Positions 16,600-22,932 of a stretch of 22,932 nucleotides of DNA are shown here, piece by piece. Location of the stretch: assembly GCA_036741235.1 (NCBI GenBank), contig DAINSQ010000076.1:1-22932 (forward strand), given 5' to 3'. Under the pieces are notes generated by a model. It made no database searches. It was not told where the DNA came from and worked only from the letters and a program-made list of their open reading frames with translations. Both the position numbers and the translations under genes were made by a program. Each line of letters starts with the position of its first letter. The first letter of the stretch is position 1. This DNA comes from JABWBR01 sp036741235 (lineage in GTDB: Bacteria; Bacteroidota; Bacteroidia; Chitinophagales; Saprospiraceae).

Positions 16600-17757
16600 A
16601 TGCGAAATCTATTGTTCTGCCTATTGTCTATGTGGCCGGTTTTATTGGCCGCTCAGATCCTTTATTCCGACATCCCATACCACGCGGATTCTGGCGTGGA
16701 TCCCAATTTGCTGAGCCTCGACGTGTATCAACCGGAAAATACGACAGACCTATTGCCGGTCATGGTCTACATCCACGGCGGCTACTGGAACGCCGGTGAC
16801 AAAGCTAACGTAGGGCAGCGGGCCAAACTGTTTACTGACAGCGGCTATGTATTCGTCAGCATCAACTACCGCCTCTCGCCCGATCCTGTCGATACGCTCT
16901 CTCCGGATGCTGTGCGATTCCCGGTTCACCCCGAGGACTGCGCCCGGGCCGTGCGCTGGGTGTACGACCATATTGACGAATACCAGGGCGACAGCACCCG
17001 CATCAGCCTGATCGGCCACTCAGCCGGCGCGCACCTGGCCTTACTGTTGTCCACCAACGAGGCTTTTCTGGAGCAGGAAGGGCTGGCCTTGCTGCAAATC
17101 AAGTGCACGTGCAGCCTCGATGCAGGCGTATTCGACGTGGCAGAGGAACTGCAGCAAGCCGGTTCCTACATTCCCCGGCGGGCGCCGCTGATTAATGCCT
17201 TTGGAACAGATCCGGCGTTATACGACGACGCTTCGCCGCAATTCCATTTAGACGCAGGCAAATACCTGCCCCGCCTGCTCCTGGTACATCAAAATACCAA
17301 TGATCGTTTGCATTCTCATTATCGGTTCCGCGATAGCCTGTTGGCTAACGGACATTTATATGTCTCTTTGTTTAATGCCGCTCCCTACAACCACGGGCAA
17401 ATCAATGCCAATTTGGGCAGTCCTTCTGATAGTATCGGCGAAACGCAGGAGGTGATGGCATTTTTCGAACAATGCCTTCAGTCTTATACGACCGCCGCTA
17501 CCGTTGTGTCCGACGCCCGGTTGTCTTTACGCTTGTCCCCTGTACCAGCCTATGAATCCATCACCCTTTCCGGTCTTTCCGGCGACTTTCAGGGGACGGT
17601 TACCGTGTATGACGTTACAGGTCGCCCAGTATTTACCGGACACAGAAGCGGCTCTACCTTTACCGTCCCAGTCTCCCATTTGGTCAAGGGGATATATTTC
17701 CTACAATTAAGCGAAGATAGGGGGGGGATATCAATAAAAAAATTTTTAAAAGAATAG
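16600..17757 (+). CDS. Secreted alpha/beta hydrolase (esterase) with T9SS tail (module component B')
   Basis: This is a paralog of the hydrolase at 11278-12489; both mature proteins open with a GVDPNLLSLD segment. The signal peptide ends at VLLAAQ. The oxyanion motif HGGYW starts at residue 59, NYRLSP follows, and the nucleophile is Ser141 in GHSAGAH. A probable acid Asp lies in HQNTNDRLHSH and a His in APYNHGQIN, so this copy keeps a full triad. The T9SS tail runs from LRLSPVPAYESITLSG through VKGIYFLQLSED to KKFLKE. A run of eight G (17720-17727) lies just before the last ten codons, so a slip there would remove the conserved KKFLK end. It starts 11 bp after the A' stop and is the last gene of the operon, converging with the next gene at a 28-bp gap. 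Confidence 0.88.
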   Translation: MRNLLFCLLSMWPVLLAAQILYSDIPYHADSGVDPNLLSLDVYQPENTTDLLPVMVYIHGGYWNAGDKANVGQRAKLFTDSGYVFVSINYRLSPDPVDTLSPDAVRFPVHPEDCARAVRWVYDHIDEYQGDSTRISLIGHSAGAHLALLLSTNEAFLEQEGLALLQIKCTCSLDAGVFDVAEELQQAGSYIPRRAPLINAFGTDPALYDDASPQFHLDAGKYLPRLLLVHQNTNDRLHSHYRFRDSLLANGHLYVSLFNAAPYNHGQINANLGSPSDSIGETQEVMAFFEQCLQSYTTAATVVSDARLSLRLSPVPAYESITLSGLSGDFQGTVTVYDVTGRPVFTGHRSGSTFTVPVSHLVKGIYFLQLSEDRGGISIKKFLKE

Positions 17758-17785
17758 CCGCCAGGCGCCGGATTGCCGTATTTTA

Positions 17786-19342
17786 CTACCCCTCCTCCGC
17801 CTTCCACTCCCGCACGTTTTTCGCCTTTACGTCGAAGGCCACGCCTACCAGTGTCAGCGGCTTGCCGGCGGTGCGGAAGCGCTCCGGGTAGCCGCGTTCA
17901 TGAATCTGGGCCAGGGCGGCGTCGGCGCTTTCGAGCAACATGAACTCGAAGAAGTATAGCCGTTCGACCGCGTCGAGCAAGGCGTCCATGCGGCCCTGGT
18001 TGGTGGGGATTTCGGAGTGGACGACGTGGCCCTTGAGCGCCAGTACGACGTGCGCGACCGAGTGAAAATAGGATTCCTCCGTGCGTGTAATCTGGTAGGG
18101 CACGGAGGCGAAAATGGACGAAAGCAGGGCGAAAAAGTTGGGCAGGTCGCCCTCGGCCAGGAAGCGGCGCATGCGCTGCGTGAGCGTCACGTCGGTGACG
18201 TCGACGGGGCGATCGAGGTAGGCGGCCAGGATATTTTGCAAAAAAGAAAGCCGCACTTCCCGGTTGGGATAACCCAGGTGATAAAGGGGCGACAAGTCCC
18301 GGCTGAGGGTGATTTTGTGTATGGTAAAATAGCCGGTTTGCAACATCAGCGCGTGCAGGCCTATATGGTGTACGTCGGCGCTTTCGAGCAAAAAATCGTT
18401 CGCCCTGAAGTTCTCCAGTTCGTAGGCGGGAATAAGTTGTTGTCGTAGCAGTTTGGTCAAAAAAGTAGGGGTTCCGGTGGCAAACCAGAAATTTCTAAAG
18501 GCCTTGTGGTGAAAAAAGTTCAGCAGAGAATACGGGTTGTACACGCGGTGCTCGCCGTCCCAGGAATAACCGTTGTAGTAGGCCCGGATATTTTCGAGCA
18601 GATCGGACCGGTCGACTTTAAAATGGCGAGCCAGATCGGAAAGCCGGTCGTCGAAGTAGCGTTCCATTTCTTCCTGCGTCCAGCCGAGGAGCACGGCAAA
18701 ATCCGGATGGATAGTAATGTCGTTGAGGTTGTTGAGGTCGGAAAAAATGGATACGCGCCCGTATTTCGATACGCCGGTGATAAACACGAAATGAATGTAG
18801 CGGTCGAGCGATTTGAGCGTGCCGTAGAAATTCTTGAGCGTGCGCACGTTTTCCCGGATGCGTTCCTCGTCTTCGCCCAGGAAATCGGTGATGGCTTTGT
18901 CGTATTCGTCGATGAGTACTACGGCTTTTTTGTCGCCGCTGCCGAGCGTCTCCAGCAGGTGGCTGAATTTGTCTTTGGAGGTCTGCTCCCCGGGAATTTC
19001 CAGGCCGTATTGCGCCGCGATATCATCCATTTGTCTCGACAGGGCGTATTCCAGCGGCTGTACGCGGTAGTCTATCTCGTTAAAATCCACCCGAATGACG
19101 GGGTAGGGCGCCCAGTCAATTTTATCTTCAATCCACAAGCCTTTGAACAGCGCCTTATTGCCCCGGAATATTTCGTGCAATGTGCTGATGAGCAATGACT
19201 TACCGAAGCGGCGCGGGCGGGAGAGGAACAGGTATGGCCCGGCGTCGAGCAATCGGTGGATGTACTCGGTTTTATCTACGTATACGTAGCCATCGCCGAT
19301 GAGGGTAGGGAAATCCTGTTTGCCGATGGGAAGTTTTTTCAT
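17786..19342 (-). CDS. AAA-ATPase-like / PD-(D/E)XK superfamily protein
   Basis: This belongs to the large Bacteroidota family pairing a predicted AAA-ATPase domain (AAA-ATPase_like) with a C-terminal PD-(D/E)XK nuclease-like domain (PDDEXK_9). The start MKKLPIGKQDFPTLIGDGYV at 19342 matches the usual N-terminus; a longer frame to 19498 would run into the neighbouring repeat. The nucleotide-binding region is LFLSRPRRFGKSL (38-50) and the Walker B motif is VVLIDEYDKAI. In the nuclease domain Asp453 (GRMDALL) and Glu466 are present. The catalytic Lys of the usual E-F-K motif is Met468 (FEFMLLE), so nuclease activity is doubtful. At 518 aa it is full length. These genes are often multicopy; their role is not established, and defence or mobile-element links are conjecture. 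Confidence 0.87.
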   Translation of the reverse strand: MKKLPIGKQDFPTLIGDGYVYVDKTEYIHRLLDAGPYLFLSRPRRFGKSLLISTLHEIFRGNKALFKGLWIEDKIDWAPYPVIRVDFNEIDYRVQPLEYALSRQMDDIAAQYGLEIPGEQTSKDKFSHLLETLGSGDKKAVVLIDEYDKAITDFLGEDEERIRENVRTLKNFYGTLKSLDRYIHFVFITGVSKYGRVSIFSDLNNLNDITIHPDFAVLLGWTQEEMERYFDDRLSDLARHFKVDRSDLLENIRAYYNGYSWDGEHRVYNPYSLLNFFHHKAFRNFWFATGTPTFLTKLLRQQLIPAYELENFRANDFLLESADVHHIGLHALMLQTGYFTIHKITLSRDLSPLYHLGYPNREVRLSFLQNILAAYLDRPVDVTDVTLTQRMRRFLAEGDLPNFFALLSSIFASVPYQITRTEESYFHSVAHVVLALKGHVVHSEIPTNQGRMDALLDAVERLYFFEFMLLESADAALAQIHERGYPERFRTAGKPLTLVGVAFDVKAKNVREWKAEEG

Positions 19343-19347
19343 GAGTG

Positions 19348-19355
19348 CAAATATA
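19348..19355 (-). promoter_or_regulatory. Perfect -7 element directly at the AAA-ATPase gene start
   Basis: TATATTTG on the minus strand ends 5 bp before the ATG at 19342. A transcript starting at the usual distance would begin at or next to the ATG, giving a leaderless mRNA. No well-spaced TTG was seen, so chance cannot be excluded. Confidence 0.35.
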
Positions 19356-19463
19356 ATAAATATGAATGGCTGGTAAAAAGTACAATATGTTGATTGAACA
19401 CCCGGCGTCGGTAGGGCGTGCAGGATAGCCGCTTCGAGGGCTCCCGGTGTTTTTTGAATTTTC

Positions 19464-19562
19464 ACCACAGAGTTAAACGGAGTAAAACGGAGTTTCACAG
19501 AGTTTCACGGAGTCAAAATCACGCTCTGTGTCACTCCGTTTTACTCCGTTTAACTCTGTGGT
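19464..19562. repeat. Long inverted repeat (30-bp perfect arms, extended to 39 bp)
   Basis: The left arm 19464-19493 and right arm 19533-19562 are perfect reverse complements (ACCACAGAGTTAAACGGAGT plus AAAACGGAGT on the left). Seven further bases pair after two mismatches, leaving a 21-base loop. The arms are built of short CAGAGT/CGGAGT units. The element fills the space between two minus-strand genes, 9 bp after the stop codon of the ThDP enzyme gene. Similar ACCACAGAGTTT-type repeats are common intergenic elements in environmental bacteria (recollection). It could be a non-autonomous element or a transcript-end structure. Confidence 0.88.
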
Positions 19563-19571
19563 AAAAAAACC

Positions 19572-21296
<1,725 letters not shown>

Positions 21297-21336
21297 GATA
21301 CGATAAGTTTTACACTAAAATATAAGACCTTGTCAG

Positions 21337-21344
21337 CAAATATA
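21337..21344 (-). promoter_or_regulatory. -7 element of the ThDP enzyme gene
   Basis: A perfect TATATTTG on the minus strand, 40 bp before the ATG at 21296, a normal distance for a Bacteroidota promoter. No clear TTG -33 element was found. Confidence 0.45.
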
Positions 21345-21380
21345 GCACGGTATTCGTAAGTTTGAGCCGGATTGAGAAGA

Positions 21381-21464
21381 GTGTGGGAGTGTGGGAGTGT
21401 GGGAGTGTGGGACGATTGCATAAAAGAAATCGCACCCTCTCACCCTCTCACCCTCCCACACTCC
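21381..21464. repeat. 8-bp tandem repeats with a partly inverted second array
   Basis: Four perfect copies of GTGTGGGA (21381-21412) are followed after 20 bp by four 8-bp units CACCCTCT, CACCCTCT, CACCCTCC and CACACTCC (21433-21464). The second array is a partial reverse complement of the first, so the transcript could fold. It lies between the divergent ThDP-enzyme and methyltransferase genes. Copy number may vary between strains. Confidence 0.8.
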
Positions 21465-21505
21465 TATCTCTGCTGACTTTATGAAAAACTGGGTATCAGA
21501 GCTAT

Positions 21506-22246
21506 ATGGATACGATTTACGAGGTGAAATACCATCAACTGGAAGACGTGCATTGGTGGTTCAGAGCCAGGAGGAAAAAAGTACTCGATTACGTGCAGGT
21601 ATCGCCTCAAGCCAGATACCTCGATATAGGCTGCTCGACGGGCATGTTGCTCAGCGAACTCGTGGCTCGCGGCGCCGACCCCGACCGCGTCTATGGCGTA
21701 GATATCAGCGAAAGCGCCATAGCTACTTGTGTGCAGCGGGGGTTAAAACACGCTCATGTGATGGACGCCGCCAGCATAACCTTCGACAAAGCATCATTTG
21801 ATTGCATTGTGTCGTCGGATTGCCTGGAGCACCTCGAAGACGACAACAAGGCCCTGCAAAATTGGTACGGACTGCTCAAACCCGGCGGCAAACTTGTGGT
21901 ATTTGTGCCGGCCTTCATGTCGCTGTGGAGCCCCCACGATGTAGTCAACCACCACTACCGCCGGTATGAACGCGGGGAATTGGCCGCCAAGATGAAAGCG
22001 GCGGGTTTTACCGTACAAGATCAGGGCTATTGGAATTTTACCCTGTTTTTTCCCATATTCATTTTCAGGTTGATTAAAAAATTCATTTTCAACATTAGCG
22101 AGCAAAAGCCGCAGGAAGATTTGAAAAAACCTAATTTTTTGATCAACAACTTATTATTCGGCTTATTGTCGTTCGAAAACAGGCTAATGAAAAACCTGCA
22201 TTTTCCGATAGGCGTAAGCACATATTGCATTTGCACCAAAAAATAA
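21506..22246 (+). CDS. Class I SAM-dependent methyltransferase
   Basis: The 246-aa protein has the Rossmann-type methyltransferase motifs: motif I LDIGCSTGML (39-48), the acidic end of strand 2 in VYGVDIS, FDCIVSSDCLEHLED (motif II-like) and LLKPGGKLVVFVPA (motif III-like). VVNHHYRRYERGEL after motif III and a hydrophobic FTLFFPIFIFRLIKKFIF segment near the C-terminus resemble methyltransferases found next to envelope-glycan or lipid-linked sugar genes, and the next gene is a membrane glycosyltransferase-like protein. The start at 21506 is the first ATG that gives the family-like MDTIYEVKYHQLEDVHWWF. Substrate unknown. Confidence 0.85.
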   Translation: MDTIYEVKYHQLEDVHWWFRARRKKVLDYVQVSPQARYLDIGCSTGMLLSELVARGADPDRVYGVDISESAIATCVQRGLKHAHVMDAASITFDKASFDCIVSSDCLEHLEDDNKALQNWYGLLKPGGKLVVFVPAFMSLWSPHDVVNHHYRRYERGELAAKMKAAGFTVQDQGYWNFTLFFPIFIFRLIKKFIFNISEQKPQEDLKKPNFLINNLLFGLLSFENRLMKNLHFPIGVSTYCICTKK

Positions 22247-22261
22247 GACAGTAGGAACCTT

Positions 22262-22932
22262 ATGGCAAAACGGCAACCATCCAAACCCTCCAAACCGGCA
22301 TCAAAGCCCGCTGCCGCGCCGCCCAAAGCCGCGCAAAAAAAGAAAACGACGGGTTCGAGTTGGCCCCTGTACGCTCCTCCCCCCGATGCTTCGCTGCTGT
22401 CGCCGCGCCTCCGCCAATGGTGGCTGGGCGTTGTAGCCCTTGCTTTCCTGGTGCTGGCGGTTTTGGCCTTCAACAGCGGCATCAACGAAGACGATAAATT
22501 CCAGGAAGACTACGCCGAGCGCCTGGTGAATTATTATACCACTTTTGGCAAAGACCGATCCGTCTTTTACGAAGCCGACGCAGATTCGGGTTATAAAAAA
22601 TACGCCAAATACTATGGCGGCGTTTTTGACCTCAGCACCGGCCTCGTCAACCGCGCACTGGGTTTCAAACCCGAAGAGCCGGCCTACCACCAGGTCCGCC
22701 ACCTGTTTAATGCCGGTTTCGGCGCTTTGCTGTTGCTCTTCGCTTCGCTGCTGGTGCGCGATATTGCCGGGTATAGGGCCGCCATTATAGCGTTGTTGCT
22801 CATGCTGGCTTCGCCAACACTCGTGGGGCATGCCATGATGAACTCCAAGGATATTCCTTTTGCGGCAGGTTATATGATCTCCCTGTATTATTTATATCGA
22901 AGTCTAAAAACGCTGCCCGATATCGACTGGCG
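22262..22932 (+). CDS. Multi-pass membrane protein, GT39-like glycosyltransferase (3' end outside window)
   Basis: The frame is open from ATG 22262 to the window end (223 codons), so the gene is partial. A basic, Pro/Ala/Lys-rich cytoplasmic N-terminus (about 50 aa) precedes a first membrane helix (WWLGVVALAFLVLAVLAF). GINEDDKFQEDYAERLVNYY follows, with the acidic pair expected on the first external loop of GT-C enzymes, then further helices and MMNSKDIPFAAGYM. The layout resembles GT39/PMT-type glycosyltransferases that use polyprenyl-phosphate sugars. It starts 15 bp after the methyltransferase stop, so the two are probably co-transcribed in envelope glycosylation. Assignment is by pattern only, and the catalytic part is incomplete here. 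Confidence 0.72.
   Translation, partial: MAKRQPSKPSKPASKPAAAPPKAAQKKKTTGSSWPLYAPPPDASLLSPRLRQWWLGVVALAFLVLAVLAFNSGINEDDKFQEDYAERLVNYYTTFGKDRSVFYEADADSGYKKYAKYYGGVFDLSTGLVNRALGFKPEEPAYHQVRHLFNAGFGALLLLFASLLVRDIAGYRAAIIALLLMLASPTLVGHAMMNSKDIPFAAGYMISLYYLYRSLKTLPDIDW

Noticed and set aside
17758..17785. Bidirectional terminator between convergent genes
   Set aside because: The 28-bp gap holds only a short GC palindrome without a T tract.
19464..19562. Rho-independent terminator
   Set aside because: The arms are too long and no T tract follows the stem in the direction of transcription.
21381..21464. CRISPR array
   Set aside because: Units are 8 bp without spacers.

Overview
The window looks like a chromosomal segment of a Bacteroidota bacterium, probably from the Saprospiria/Chitinophagia side. 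Three things suggest this. Nearly every plus-strand gene between about 1.7 and 17.8 kb ends in a type IX secretion (T9SS) type A sorting domain (a PNP motif, then GIYFL/GxYxL, then a basic tail). Perfect TAnnTTTG -7 elements precede several genes. The OmpA-family protein carries TSP3-like calcium repeats. No RNA gene, CRISPR array or complete transposon was seen, and no species name can be given from sequence alone.

Layout. 30-1562 (-) encodes an outer-membrane OmpA protein with eight Asp-rich repeats. 1.76-3.98 kb (+) is a CotH-kinase/lamin-tail protein that has lost its signal-peptide start. 4.08-5.52 kb (+) is an unrecognised secreted protein. 5.75-7.85 kb (+) is a two-gene unit: a redoxin-like protein and a cytochrome c plus copper type II monooxygenase-like enzyme with a T9SS tail. 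7.89-8.13 kb is an orphan, frameshifted T9SS tail. 8.27-9.43 kb is an AT-rich PHB-depolymerase/feruloyl-esterase-type enzyme flanked by two half-repeats that are imperfect inverted copies of each other.

The core of the window is 9.66-17.76 kb (+). It reads A-B-C-A'-B': a secreted propeller-like protein (A), a secreted alpha/beta hydrolase (B), a lipoprotein alpha/beta hydrolase (C), a second A-type protein fused to FG-GAP/VCBS repeats and an ASPIC/UnbV-like domain (A', crossed by a 10-N assembly gap), and a second hydrolase (B'). A, B and C are joined by ATGA stop/start overlaps, and the other junctions are 33 and 11 bp, so this is very probably one operon. The A-B pair has been duplicated. 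The orphan tail at 7.9 kb resembles the tail of B', which suggests a third B-type gene once lay upstream. Together with the cassette-like esterase, four alpha/beta hydrolases destined for the cell surface or outside lie within 9.5 kb. This suggests extracellular ester cleavage with large partner proteins, but the substrate is unknown.

The right end is different. 17.79-19.34 kb (-) encodes an AAA-ATPase/PD-(D/E)XK-family protein whose catalytic lysine position holds Met. 19.46-19.56 kb is a long perfect inverted repeat. 19.57-21.30 kb (-) encodes a ThDP enzyme resembling ILVBL/2-hydroxyacyl-CoA lyase. An 8-bp tandem-repeat intergenic region follows, then a SAM methyltransferase (+) and the start of a multi-pass membrane protein resembling GT39 glycosyltransferases (+, cut by the window end).
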